A program made the position numbers and the translations under genes. The notes below the pieces were generated by a model that was not told the origin of the DNA, ran no database searches, and worked only from the letters and a program-made list of their open reading frames with translations. From positions 3,882,001-3,946,000 of the forward strand of contig NZ_CP019947.1 in NCBI RefSeq assembly GCF_002025205.1: DNA of 64,000 bases. Direction: 5' to 3'. The stretch comes from Pseudomonas sp. CC6-YY-74. GTDB lineage: Bacteria > Pseudomonadota > Gammaproteobacteria > Pseudomonadales > Pseudomonadaceae. Shown here one piece after another: positions 11,601 to 20,300 of this stretch (positions are counted from its first letter, which is position 1; the number at the start of each line of letters is the position of its first letter).

Positions 11601-12139
11601 TTATCAGCCGCCCGCGCTCCACCCTGGTAACCCCTGCACAGCCGCTAGAACGCAGCCGGGCCTGGGGTGAAACCCAAGAGGCTATTGGTCAGTTGGAACA
11701 GCGCGGCTTGCCCGGTGAGGGCGAAATAAAAACCGCCAGATGGTTTTTCGCCGTACCTGGCCGTGCTAACGAAAATTCGCAAACTCAAAGAGCCATGGTC
11801 GCGGCAGCTCTCACCCGCAAAGTACGGGGCGAGCTATCGCGGGTCTATCTGCGCGTCATGCGTGAATTGGCCGCTCAGAATGCGGTTCCTTTCAAACCAG
11901 TTCCAAATACCAGCGCTGTTGCCATTCCTGATGACTTGCAGGCTATTGCGGAAAAAATCATGGCCCAGGCTCAGGGCACAACGAATCGTCTATCTCCGGC
12001 GGAAGAGCGCCATCTGCACGCCCGCTATATCCATATTTCTACCCACTGGACGCCAAGCAAAGGGCTGTTGATCAACAAGCCAGCGGCCAACCGTCGGGCG
12101 GTCTATTCCAATAAGCCGCAAAAAGGATACCCAGAATGA
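8648..12139 (+). CDS. vgrG: VgrG spike fused to a DUF2235 (Tle1-like) lipase effector
   Basis: 1163 residues from ATG 8648 with TAAGGAG upstream. Residues 1 to about 640 are a full VgrG (gp27/gp5-like domains, then the repetitive needle stalk). A hydrophobic/acidic linker containing a run of Glu residues (about 675-690) leads into a DUF2235 hydrolase: FFDGTGNN from residue 695, the nucleophile elbow GFSRG with Ser852, and a VHSDIGGGY block near 970. DUF2235 proteins include the Tle1 phospholipase A2 effectors. The product should therefore be both spike tip and toxin, delivered by T6SS to attack membranes of neighbouring cells. Base composition becomes more AT-rich from about 10,560, at the linker. 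The next two genes are candidate immunity lipoproteins. Confidence 0.92.
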   Translation: MFNAANQIHFSLNIEGLAHDLQVLEFTGREALSQPFVFELELISERPDLDLESLLHQPAFLAFAPGGNGIHGLIYRVAQGESGKRLSRYHVTLRPQLAYLAHRSNQRIFQHLTVAQIIGQVLEEHGIQSNAYAFQFGPTVYPARDYCVQYDESDLHFIQRLCEEEGIHYHFQHSEQGHVLVFGDDQTPFPKLAPTAYQQDSGLVAADPVIKRFALRLETRSNRVTRRDYDFEKPRLLMEAAFTSEFSPDLEDYDYPGRFVERERGKHLSKRNLERHRSDYELAAGESDQPLLASGHYLNLSAHPREEWNQLWLLTEIFHQGKQPQVLEESVTSHTQASDGFQQGYRNQFSATPWDVLWRPALKHPKPKVLGSQTAVVTGPAGEEIHCDEYGRIKVQFHWDREGQADDTTSCWLRVASSWAGDRYGGIAIPRVGMEVLVTFLEGDPDQPLVTGCLYHAEHLVPYPLPANKTRSLFKTLSSPGGGGYNELRIEDKKGAEQIYLHAERDWDENIEHDQKIRIGNQRHDTVEANSHSEFKIEEHRTTHGERKVEARSNDHLTVGQKQHVKVGVGQFVEAGNEIHYYAGSKVVIDAGMELTASGGGSFLKLDPGGITLSGATIKINSGGGPGKGSGIGILSAITPAAAAMALAGNLLKGPAANTLVPPPDPLKLAELLEEEEEELEEETPVGITLRIGVFFDGTGNNLANSAVTEQCRRDDLQLLDESALQETISYCTTHGYRDNNASGMFEKTPDSSYGNGASNVALLHDLYRDDSGSSIASDTEQASLRVYLEGIGTSSGDSDSLISQGTGLSDTGVVARVEQSPEKIQQELLKLLSSNPTLQISNIEFDIFGFSRGAAAARHFANELLKPSGGLLAPILNSQAPGVTTGFTWEERTSINFIGLFDTVTAIVNPARGDLSPANEYNPGVNLYLPAGCARKVVQLAARDEQRQNFALNSVAPQHQEISLPGVHSDIGGGYRSSMTEKLLISRPRSTLVTPAQPLERSRAWGETQEAIGQLEQRGLPGEGEIKTARWFFAVPGRANENSQTQRAMVAAALTRKVRGELSRVYLRVMRELAAQNAVPFKPVPNTSAVAIPDDLQAIAEKIMAQAQGTTNRLSPAEERHLHARYIHISTHWTPSKGLLINKPAANRRAVYSNKPQKGYPE

Positions 12140-12807
12140 AACTGCCGGCACTGCTGTTATGGCTGACAACACTTTTTCTAAGCGGCTGCGCCAGTACTCA
12201 GGGGCAACCAAACCTGCCCTATGGTAATTGGGCCATTGCCGTATTCGCACCCAAACATATGGATGTATGGATTGAGAGCGTGGACGTGATCGACAAACGC
12301 GGGCGGGTATTTGAGCGCGTCTACGGTGGTGTTGGGTCTATTGGTGAACCGCCACATAAAAATGGCCAGCCTGCAGGCTGGACTACCCGGCCCGGCGGTA
12401 GCGCCAAACCAATCTCGGGGGTAGACCTACCTGAGTTTATCTTTGTGCGCTGGCAATCATTGATTGAACCGCAAACCTATAACGTGCGGATCAATATTGC
12501 GCAGTGGGTGCGCGAGCGAATGGTTAACAAGGAACAACCCCTCTGTCCATGGAAGAGCGACTGGGGCAAGGATCTACCCAGCTTTGGTTACCGCGATCAC
12601 ATCACCATCGGCTTAGCCCCTGGTGGGATCGCCAAAGCCTGGCTGCAAGGCCCCTGCCTGGCCCCGGTAGAGATCGGTCGTTTCGAGGGAAAGATCATCA
12701 AAGAGGGCCCGGATATGGGGAAAAACAATGGCCACTATGCCTATCCCATAACGCCTGAGTCCAAAGCCTATATCGAACAGTTCGGCATTCCTTATGGCAG
12801 TTGGTAA
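12136..12807 (+). CDS. DUF2931-type lipoprotein, likely immunity to the VgrG lipase
   Basis: 223 residues from ATG 12136, overlapping the vgrG stop by four bases (ATGA). The N-terminus is a lipoprotein signal with lipobox LSGC (Cys19). The C-terminal half has the DHITIGLAPGGIAKAWLQGPC pattern that I associate with DUF2931 lipoproteins, which occur beside DUF2235 lipase genes. Tle1-type phospholipases act in the periplasm, where a lipidated inhibitor could meet them. Coupled translation and compartment both fit immunity (Tli). The assignment rests on motif recall and position, not on a structural match. Confidence 0.75.
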   Translation: MKLPALLLWLTTLFLSGCASTQGQPNLPYGNWAIAVFAPKHMDVWIESVDVIDKRGRVFERVYGGVGSIGEPPHKNGQPAGWTTRPGGSAKPISGVDLPEFIFVRWQSLIEPQTYNVRINIAQWVRERMVNKEQPLCPWKSDWGKDLPSFGYRDHITIGLAPGGIAKAWLQGPCLAPVEIGRFEGKIIKEGPDMGKNNGHYAYPITPESKAYIEQFGIPYGSW

Positions 12808-12819
12808 GGAGTCGTTCAT

Positions 12820-13185
12820 ATGAAAAAAATTATCCCATTATTTATATGCCTGCTTCTATCCGCCTGTGCCTCATCAAGCGAAGCCCTGAATAAAGATCTG
12901 GCTGGCCACTATTACCTGCAAGGTGCCATGGAGATGGGTTCTGAATTGTTATTGCGCAATGACGGTAACTTCGAAGCAATCATGGACTTTGGCGCCGCCA
13001 AGGGTAACTGGACGCAGACAGGCCAGCGTTTGACGTTGCATCGACAAACCAGTAGCCCTGTCTCAGAAGACGATTTTGGTCAAATCTTTGATGGAATGGT
13101 TTTGCATATTCGCCCGAATTGCCTGGCTATTGAGGAAATGGACGGCTGTTACATCAAGGCCCCCGCTCGCCAAGCAGTCGAATAA
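12820..13185 (+). CDS. Small lipoprotein, possible second immunity protein
   Basis: 121 residues with a clear lipoprotein signal (lipobox LSAC, Cys16) and a TAAGGAG Shine-Dalgarno. The mature part is a small beta-rich domain with GHYYLQGAMEMGSELLL and FGAAKGNWTQTGQRLTL, resembling a lipocalin-like or META-like barrel, but I cannot assign a family. It follows the DUF2931 lipoprotein by 12 bases and precedes the small HSI-II-type lipoprotein. It may be a second inhibitor of the VgrG-linked lipase or an unrelated envelope protein. Confidence 0.7.
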   Translation: MKKIIPLFICLLLSACASSSEALNKDLAGHYYLQGAMEMGSELLLRNDGNFEAIMDFGAAKGNWTQTGQRLTLHRQTSSPVSEDDFGQIFDGMVLHIRPNCLAIEEMDGCYIKAPARQAVE

Positions 13186-13242
13186 TTCCCAACACATCTC
13201 ATACCCAAATTTGATCCAGAACGATCTATGACGGAGACACTC

Positions 13243-13377
13243 TTGAAACGCACCTACTACCCAGCCGCCCTGATTGCCCTGGCCCTCTGCCTCTCCGCCT
13301 GCAGCGGCAACTACAAGTTCAGCGACGATCAATACCGCCCCCTCGGCGAACCGCAAGCAGCGCAACGCGGCAACTGA
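13243..13377 (+). CDS. Tiny T6SS-cluster lipoprotein (OrfX position)
   Basis: A 44-residue frame from TTG 13243, which has GGAG six bases upstream; an in-frame ATG at 13228 is possible but has no Shine-Dalgarno. The peptide is a lipoprotein signal with lipobox LSAC followed by only about 25 mature residues (SGNYKFSDDQYRPLGEP...). It lies between the activator/vgrG block and fha2, the position of the small orfX gene in P. aeruginosa HSI-II. Role unknown; a small outer-membrane accessory of the secretion machine is the natural guess. Confidence 0.65.
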   Translation: MKRTYYPAALIALALCLSACSGNYKFSDDQYRPLGEPQAAQRGN

Positions 13378-13396
13378 CCGCAAGGAGTTAACAACC

Positions 13397-14593
13397 ATGG
13401 AACTGGTCTTCGATGTGGTCAGTGCACAGCAGTTTGTGCCGGGTCTCTTGACCACCAAAACCTTCAAGCAGGCCGGCGGCATCATTGGCCGGGCGGAGGA
13501 ATGCGACTGGGTGATTCCGGATCGCAAGCGCGTGCTGTCCAGCCGGCATGCCGAGGTGAGCTACCGCGATGGCTCGTTCTTTCTGACCGACACCAGCAGC
13601 AATGGCATCCAGTTGAAAGACAGCGGCGCCAGCCTGCGCAAGGATCAACCGCAACGCATCGAGCACGGCAGTGTGTACTGCTTCGGCGAGTTCGAGATTC
13701 GCGCGCGGCTGATTCAGGACCCGGCGCTGTTTGCCGGCGATATCGGTCGCTCGCAGCCGGCCGGCAGCATCATCCCGGACGACGCCTTTCTCGACCTGGA
13801 CCCGCTGACCGCCCTCGAGCAGCAGGAACGGGTGTACGCCGAGGTCGATGACCTGACCGCGATCCTGCGTCCGCACAATGTGCAGGCGCAGCAGCGCGAT
13901 TACGCGCAGATCGACGAAGAGAACCTCCAGGTGCCCGAGCTGGTGATGCCAACGCCCGAGCCGCAACCCAAGCGCGCGCCCGAGCCGGTACGCCTGCCTT
14001 TGAGCTTCTGGGAAAAATTCGGCGAGGCCCTCGGGGTCAAGCTCGACGACCTCGACGACGATGGCCGCGAGGCCCTGGCCCTGCATGCGGCCAGGTTGCT
14101 CAAGCAGAGCGTCGGCAGCCTGCAACAAAGCCTGCGCACCCGCAGCGAGCTGAAGAACGAACTGCGCCTGGCCCTGACCACCGTGCAGAGCGCCGGCAAT
14201 AACCCGCTCAAGCACAGCGCCGACAGCAGCGAAGCGCTGAGCGCATTGCTACGCGGCGGCAAGCCCGGCGCGCTTTCCGCCGAGCAGACCATCAGCCGCA
14301 GCTTCCGCGACCTGCAAGCCCATCAGGTGGCCCTGCTGGCCGCCAGCCGCGCGGCGGTCAAGGGCATGTTCGAGCAATTGTCGCCGGAGCAACTGAGCCT
14401 GCGTTTCGAGCGCGAGGGGCGCAAGCCGTTGATCGCCACCGCCGGCAGCCGTTGGCGCGCGTACCGGCGTCTGCACACGCAGCTTACGCAGAACGACGAC
14501 TGGAGCGAGCGCCTGTTCGCCCGCGACTTCGCCAACACCTATGAAGAACAGGTTCGCCTGATCGCCACCCTCAACACCGACGTTCAAGGATGA
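13397..14593 (+). CDS. fha2: FHA-domain T6SS regulator (TagH/Fha)
   Basis: 398 residues from ATG 13397, with AAGGAG at 13382-13387; the frame is open further upstream but that part only reads through the OrfX region. An N-terminal forkhead-associated domain (about 5-100) carries GRAEECDWVIPD, SSRHAEV and DTSSNGIQL. After a Pro-rich linker, the C-terminal type VI TagH domain (about 195-395) follows. FHA proteins bind phosphothreonine; in T6SS they are substrates or partners of the kinase and phosphatase, both of which are encoded at 20,836-22,576. The stop overlaps the region just before tssJ. Confidence 0.92.
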   Translation: MELVFDVVSAQQFVPGLLTTKTFKQAGGIIGRAEECDWVIPDRKRVLSSRHAEVSYRDGSFFLTDTSSNGIQLKDSGASLRKDQPQRIEHGSVYCFGEFEIRARLIQDPALFAGDIGRSQPAGSIIPDDAFLDLDPLTALEQQERVYAEVDDLTAILRPHNVQAQQRDYAQIDEENLQVPELVMPTPEPQPKRAPEPVRLPLSFWEKFGEALGVKLDDLDDDGREALALHAARLLKQSVGSLQQSLRTRSELKNELRLALTTVQSAGNNPLKHSADSSEALSALLRGGKPGALSAEQTISRSFRDLQAHQVALLAASRAAVKGMFEQLSPEQLSLRFEREGRKPLIATAGSRWRAYRRLHTQLTQNDDWSERLFARDFANTYEEQVRLIATLNTDVQG

Positions 14594-14598
14594 TCTCC

Positions 14599-15081
14599 AT
14601 GCATCGCTTTTCCCCCCTGGCCCTGCTGGTCGCCTTACTGGCCCTAGCCGGCTGCTCGGCGCTGTCGCCGTACTCGAATATGACCAAGCTCGACCTGCGC
14701 GTCAGCGGCAGCGAACAGCTCAACCCGGACCTCAATGGCCGGCCCTCGCCGATCGTGCTGCGCCTGATCGAACTCAAGCATCCGGTGGCCTTCGAGAGCG
14801 CCGACTTCTTCTCGCTCTACCAGCGCCCGAAGGAAGCCCTGGCGCCGGATATGGTCACCCTCGAAGAGCTTGAGTTAAGGCCGGGCGAGCAGCGCGAGCT
14901 GAAACTCTTTGTGCAGCCGGGCAGCCGCTATGTCGGCGTACTGGCCGCCTACCGCGACCTGCCGGAAAGCAACTGGCGCTTCGTCATTCCGCTGCAGGAA
15001 CAGCAACGCAATAGCAGCGTACTGACACTCGATGCACTGGGTATCAAGGCCCAGGATGACGCCACCCAGGAAGGGAAATAA
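14599..15081 (+). CDS. tssJ: T6SS outer-membrane lipoprotein TssJ
   Basis: 160 residues from ATG 14599, preceded by AAGGA at good spacing; ATG 14590 overlapping the fha2 stop is an alternative. Signal with lipobox LAGC, then a transthyretin-like beta sandwich typical of TssJ (Lip/SciN): KLDLRVSGSEQLNPD, SPIVLRLIEL, and GSRYVGVLAAYRDL. TssJ anchors the TssJ-TssL-TssM membrane complex to the outer membrane by binding periplasmic TssM. Confidence 0.93.
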   Translation: MHRFSPLALLVALLALAGCSALSPYSNMTKLDLRVSGSEQLNPDLNGRPSPIVLRLIELKHPVAFESADFFSLYQRPKEALAPDMVTLEELELRPGEQRELKLFVQPGSRYVGVLAAYRDLPESNWRFVIPLQEQQRNSSVLTLDALGIKAQDDATQEGK

Positions 15082-15084
15082 GCC

Positions 15085-16416
15085 ATGGCCATGCATAAAG
15101 TGGTCTGGCAGGAAGGCATGCTGCTGCGTCCGCAGCACTTCCAGCAGAACGACCGTTACTACGACTACCAGCTGAAGACCCGCACGCAGAAACTCGACAG
15201 CTATGCCTGGGGCTTTTTCGAGCTGGAGATCGATCGCCAGTTTCTCAACATGGGCAAGTTGGTGGTGAGCAAGGCCAGTGGCATCCTGCCCGATGGCAGC
15301 CTGTTCGATATTGGCGCCGAGCGCGAGCCGCTGGCCCTCGACGTGCCGCCGAATACCGGCAACACCCCGGTGTACCTGGCCCTGCCGCTGGTCACCGGCA
15401 ACCATATCGAGAGCCGCCGTCCGGAGCAGCAGGACGTGCTGGCACGCTTCACCGCCTTCGACGAGGAAGTCGCCGACTCCAACGCCGGCGACAGCGCATC
15501 GAGTCAGGTCAGCTGCGGCCGCCCGGATTTCCGCCTGCTGCTCGGCGAGCAACAGCGCGACCAGGCCTACGTCAAACTGCAGCTGTGCGACGTGCTGGAT
15601 ACCACCCCGGACGGGGTGATCAGCCTCGACCCGGAATTCATTCCGACCTACGTCAACTTCCAGGCATCCAGCTATCTGCTCAGCTGCCTCAAGGAAGTGA
15701 TCAGCATGCTGGCCCATCGTGGCGACATCCTCGCCGAACGCATCAGCGCTACCGGCAAGGTCGGCGGCGCGGAAGTCGGCGACTTCATGATGCTGCAGCT
15801 GATCAACCGCTTCGAGCCGGTACTGCGCCATTACCTGGGCATCGAACAGGTGCACCCGGAGCAGATCTACCGCGAACTGCTGGGCCTGCTCGGCGAACTG
15901 GCGACCTTCTCCAGCGAGATCAAGCGCCCGCGCCTGGACGGTCGTTACCTGCACAGCGACCAGGGTCTGAGCTTTCGCAAATTGATGGACGCGGTCCGCC
16001 AGGTGCTGTCGATGGTCTTGGAACAACACGCCATCGAGCTGCTGCTGCAACAGCGCCAGTACGGTATTCAGGTGTCGCCGCTGCACGACCACAAGCTGCT
16101 CGCCACCTCCTCGTTCGTCCTCGCCGCCAGTGCCCAGTGCGACTCGGAAGAGCTGCGCAATCGCCTGCCCGCGCACCTCAAGGTCGGCCCGGTGGAAAGC
16201 ATCCGCCAACTGGTCAACCTGCACCTGCCGGGGATCAAGGTCAAACCGCTGCCGGTGGCGCCACGGCAGATCCCGTTCCACTCGGGCAAGACCTACTTCG
16301 CCTTGGAGCTCGGCTCCGAGGAACTGGCGCAGCTGGAGCGCTCCGGCGGCTTTGCCTTCCACGTGTCCGGCGAGTTCTCCGGGCTTGAGCTGAAATTCTG
16401 GGCGATCAGGAACTGA
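15085..16416 (+). CDS. tssK: T6SS baseplate-membrane adaptor TssK
   Basis: 443 residues, the standard TssK (VasE/ImpJ) length. The opening HKVVWQEGMLLRPQHFQQ block is diagnostic. TssK trimers link the baseplate wedge to TssL and TssM at the inner membrane. ATG 15085 is three bases after tssJ; ATG 15091 is an alternative just inside. The run tssJ-tssK-tssL-tssM is one of the most conserved blocks of T6SS. Confidence 0.96.
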   Translation: MAMHKVVWQEGMLLRPQHFQQNDRYYDYQLKTRTQKLDSYAWGFFELEIDRQFLNMGKLVVSKASGILPDGSLFDIGAEREPLALDVPPNTGNTPVYLALPLVTGNHIESRRPEQQDVLARFTAFDEEVADSNAGDSASSQVSCGRPDFRLLLGEQQRDQAYVKLQLCDVLDTTPDGVISLDPEFIPTYVNFQASSYLLSCLKEVISMLAHRGDILAERISATGKVGGAEVGDFMMLQLINRFEPVLRHYLGIEQVHPEQIYRELLGLLGELATFSSEIKRPRLDGRYLHSDQGLSFRKLMDAVRQVLSMVLEQHAIELLLQQRQYGIQVSPLHDHKLLATSSFVLAASAQCDSEELRNRLPAHLKVGPVESIRQLVNLHLPGIKVKPLPVAPRQIPFHSGKTYFALELGSEELAQLERSGGFAFHVSGEFSGLELKFWAIRN

Positions 16417-16418
16417 CG

Positions 16419-17300
16419 ATGACTACCAAGGAAATGGAATACGGCCAGGACGATAAAACCGTCATCCTCAACCGCCAGGGCGATGCCCCGGCGCACAGCC
16501 CACTGACCGACTTCGCCGCCCCGCCGAAATTCGAGCAGCTGGAAGAGCGGATGATTTACGCCGCGCGTCTGCGCCCGGCGGAAACCTTCAATATCAGCCT
16601 CAATCCGCTGGTCGCCGCGGCCTCGTCGCTGCTCTCGGAAGTGGTACGGCTCAAGCACAGCTTCGACAGCGAGGACATGCGCGCGCTGAACCAGCGTCTT
16701 TCCAGTGCGATCAAGCTGTTCGAGCACCGCGCCCTGCATGAAGGCGCCGAGAGCAGCCAGGTGATGGCCGCGCGTTATGTGCTCTGCACCGTGGTAGACG
16801 AGGCCGTGGTGACCACGCCCTGGGGCAACGAGAGCGAGTGGTCGCAGATGAGCCTGCTGTCGAGCTTCCACAACGAGACCTTCGGCGGCGAAAAGTTCTT
16901 CCAGCTGCTCGAGCGCCTGTCGCGCAACCCGGTCAAGCACCTGCCGATGCTCGAACTGATGTACCTGTGCCTGTCGCTGGGTTTCGAGGGCAAGTACCGC
17001 GTGCTGCCGCGCGGCATGCTCGAACTGGAAGCGGTGCGCGACAGCCTGTACCGGCAGATCCGCCAGATGCGCGGCGACGTGCCGCGGGAAGTCTCGCCGC
17101 ACTGGCAGGGCCTGAAAGATACCCGCCGGCGCCTGGTGCGCATCGTGCCCTGGTGGCTGGTGGCGCTGTTCACCCTGATGTGTCTGGCCGTGATGTATGG
17201 CGGCTTCGCCTGGGTACTGGGCGAACAACGCGAGACTATTTTGCAGCCGTACGAGCAACTCGACCCGTCCGCGGGTGTAAGCATGGATGATCTGAAATGA
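16419..17300 (+). CDS. tssL: T6SS membrane-complex protein TssL (DotU type)
   Basis: 293 residues. The cytoplasmic hook domain carries the DotU features NPLVAAASSLLSEVVRLK (about 63-80) and FHNETFGGEKFFQLLERL (about 150-167), and a single C-terminal transmembrane helix lies at about 245-268. There is no OmpA-like peptidoglycan-binding domain, so this is the short form. TssL docks TssK and forms the inner-membrane part of the channel with TssM. It overlaps tssM in an ATGA (17297-17300). Confidence 0.95.
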   Translation: MTTKEMEYGQDDKTVILNRQGDAPAHSPLTDFAAPPKFEQLEERMIYAARLRPAETFNISLNPLVAAASSLLSEVVRLKHSFDSEDMRALNQRLSSAIKLFEHRALHEGAESSQVMAARYVLCTVVDEAVVTTPWGNESEWSQMSLLSSFHNETFGGEKFFQLLERLSRNPVKHLPMLELMYLCLSLGFEGKYRVLPRGMLELEAVRDSLYRQIRQMRGDVPREVSPHWQGLKDTRRRLVRIVPWWLVALFTLMCLAVMYGGFAWVLGEQRETILQPYEQLDPSAGVSMDDLK

Positions 17301-20300
17301 AGAGTTTTTTCGGCAAGTTAGCCGCTTTTTTCTGCAAGACCTGGGTGTGGAGCCTGTGCCTGGTGTTGGTTCTGGCGCTGCTGGTGTGGTTCGTCGGCCC
17401 GCTGCTGGCGGTCGCCGACTACAAGTTCTGGGCGTCGACCACCAGCCGCCTGCTGAGCATCAGCGGGCTGTTCCTGGTCTGGGGCCTGGCCATGGTCTTC
17501 GCCAGCTGGAAGAGCGGCGCGCGCAAGAAGGCCGAGGAAGACGACGCCGAGGCCCAGGAACGTCTGCGCCGCGAAGGCATGATCGGCGAGGAGCAGGTCG
17601 AACTGCGCCAGCGCTTCAAGCAGGCGCTGCACACCTTGAAACGCTCCAGCCTGTATCGCGGCCGAAGCGAGAAGTGGCGCAACGAGTTGCCCTGGTACCT
17701 GCTGCTCGGCCCCCAGGGCAGCGGCAAGACCAGCCTGCTGGATTTCTCAGGCCTGGACTTTCCGCTCAACCGCGGTGAGCAGCAGCGCCTGACCAAGGAC
17801 GTCTCCGGCACCCGTTACGCCGACTGGTATTTCGCCGATCATGCCGTGCTGATCGACACCGCCGGGCGTTACCTGAATCAACCCGACGCGCAGGTCGACA
17901 GCCGCGCCTGGGACTTCCTCCTCGGCCTGCTGCGCCAGCGCCGCGCCCGCCCGCTCAATGGTGTGCTGGTCAATATTCCGCTTGAGCTGCTGCAGGGCGG
18001 CAGCGAAGTCGAGCTGGAAAACCTGGCCCGGCAGACCCGCCAGCGTCTGCAGGAAATTCACCAGCGCCTCGGCGCCGATGTGCCGGTGTACCTGGTGCTG
18101 AGCAAGGCCGATAAGGTGCTCGGCTTCGATGAGTTCTTCGACCAGCTGTCGCGCGAGGAAAGCGATCAGGTGCTCGGCGCCAGTTTCCGCAAGGAGCAGA
18201 ACGCTACCGACGTGCAGGTGATCCGCCAGGAGTTCGAAGAACTGCTGCGCCGCCTCAACAGCCAGGTGATCCTGCGCATGCACCAGGAGCGCGACACCCA
18301 GCGCCGTGGCCGTATCCTCGACTTCCCGCATCAACTCGGGCTGATCGGCGAGCGCCTGTGCCTGTTCAGCGAGTTGGCCTTCAGCGGCAACCGCTACCAG
18401 CGCGCCAGCCAACTGCGCGGTTTCTACCTGACCAGCGCGCCGGAGCTGAACAGCCAGCTCGACCCGAGCACCAGCGGCATCGGCCGCAACCTCGGCCTGG
18501 CCAGCAGCGCGCTGCCGACCTTTCGCAGTGGCCGTGCACGCTTTATCAACCACCTGCTGAGCCAGGTGATCTTCCCCGAATCCGAGCTGGCCGGCCTGGA
18601 CCAGAAGGAAGTGCGGCGCATCGACTGGGGCCAGCGCGCCATGTACGCCGCGGCGTTCGTCTGCCTGAGTCTGTTCGGCGCACTCTGGGCCAACGGCTTC
18701 TCCGGCAACCACGGGCGCCTGGAGCAACTGCGCGACCTGGCGCAGCAACTGACCCAGCAACACGGCAGCCTGAGCGATCAGGACGATGCCCTGCGCACCC
18801 TCAAGGCGCTGGATCACAGCTACGCCGCGACCCAGGTATTCCCGCAGGTGGACGAAGCGGCCTACCTGCAACGCGGCGGCCTATACCAGGGTGAACAAGT
18901 CGGCCCTACCCTGCAACGGGTCTACCGCGGCGAGCTGGAAAACCTGCTGTTGTCGCGCGTCGGCCGTCAGCTGGAGGCGCAAGTACGGGCCAACCTGAAC
19001 GACCGCGAGGGCCTGCTCAACAGCCTGCGCGCCTACCTGATGCTCAATCTGCAAGAACGGCGCGACAAGGCCTTCCTGCAGCAATGGCTGGCCGCCGACT
19101 GGTCGCTGCGCTACGCCGGCAACAGCGCCGGGCAGCGCGGGCTCAACCAACACTTCGAGCGCCTGCTGGCCGAGTCGTTCGCGCCCTACTCGCTCAACGA
19201 ACCGCTGGTCGCCCAGGCCCGTCAGGTGCTGCGCAGCGAGTCGCTGGCCACGGTGGTCTACCGCATGCTGCGTGACCAGGCGCGCAGCCTGCCGGAGTAT
19301 CGCCTCAACGAGAAACTCGGCCCGCAAGCCGGGTTGTTCGCCGGCGGCGATTACGCCATTCCGGGCTTCTATACCCAGGTCGGCTACCAGAAGACCTTCA
19401 CCACCAAGGGCGCCGATCTGGTGCGCGACATCCTGCGCGACAACTGGGTGCTTGGTGGCAGTGACAGCCTCAGCAGCAACGACCTCAGCCGTTTGCTGGT
19501 GGAAATGGAACAGCTGTACTTCCGCGACTATGCCAACTACTGGGGCGAGGCCCTGGCCCATCTGACGCTGGAGCCGATCGGCAGCGCCAACCAGGGCGCC
19601 CTGCAACTGGCCGGCCTGACCGCCGCCAACTCGCCGCTGCTGCAATTGCTGGTGGAGGTGCGCGACAACACCCGTTTCAAGGGCATGGCCGACGCCGCCG
19701 ACGACGCGGGCGAAGCTGCCGAGGCGCTGAAGGGCGCCAGGGGCAAGTTGGGTAAAGTCGCCAAGATCGCGGGCGCCGCGGCCAAACAGGCCCAGGCCGC
19801 GCTGGTGAAGAACCTGCCGGACACCGCGCGCAAAACCCTGGAACGGCGCTTCGAGCCGCTGCACCGTTTGCTCGACGACAACGGCGGTGCCGGCCCGGAA
19901 CTGGCAATCACCCTGCAAGCCCTGGATGCGCTGCAGCTGCAACTGGCCAGCCTGGCCCACGCCAGTGCTCCGGGACAGGCCGCGTTCGAACTGGCCAAGG
20001 CGCGCATGGGTGGCAAACGCGATGCCATCAACCAGCTGCGCAGCAGCGCCGCGCGCCTGCCGCAACCGGTCGGCAACTGGCTCAGCCTGCTCGCCGAAGA
20101 CAGCTGGATGCTGGTGCTGGACGACGCCTATTACTACCTCAACCAGCGCTACAAGAGCGAGCTGTACGCCGCCTATAAAGGCTCGTTGAAGCAGCGTTAT
20201 CCGTTCAGCGCGCACAGTGAAAGCGACGTGGCGATTGCCGACTTCCGCGAGTTCTTCAAGAGCCAAGGCATCGCCCAGCGCTTCTTCGACGACTACCTCA

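Noticed and set aside
13274..13396. Upstream extension of the fha2 frame
   Set aside because: These 41 codons only read the OrfX region in another frame; AAGGAG in front of ATG 13397 marks the real start.
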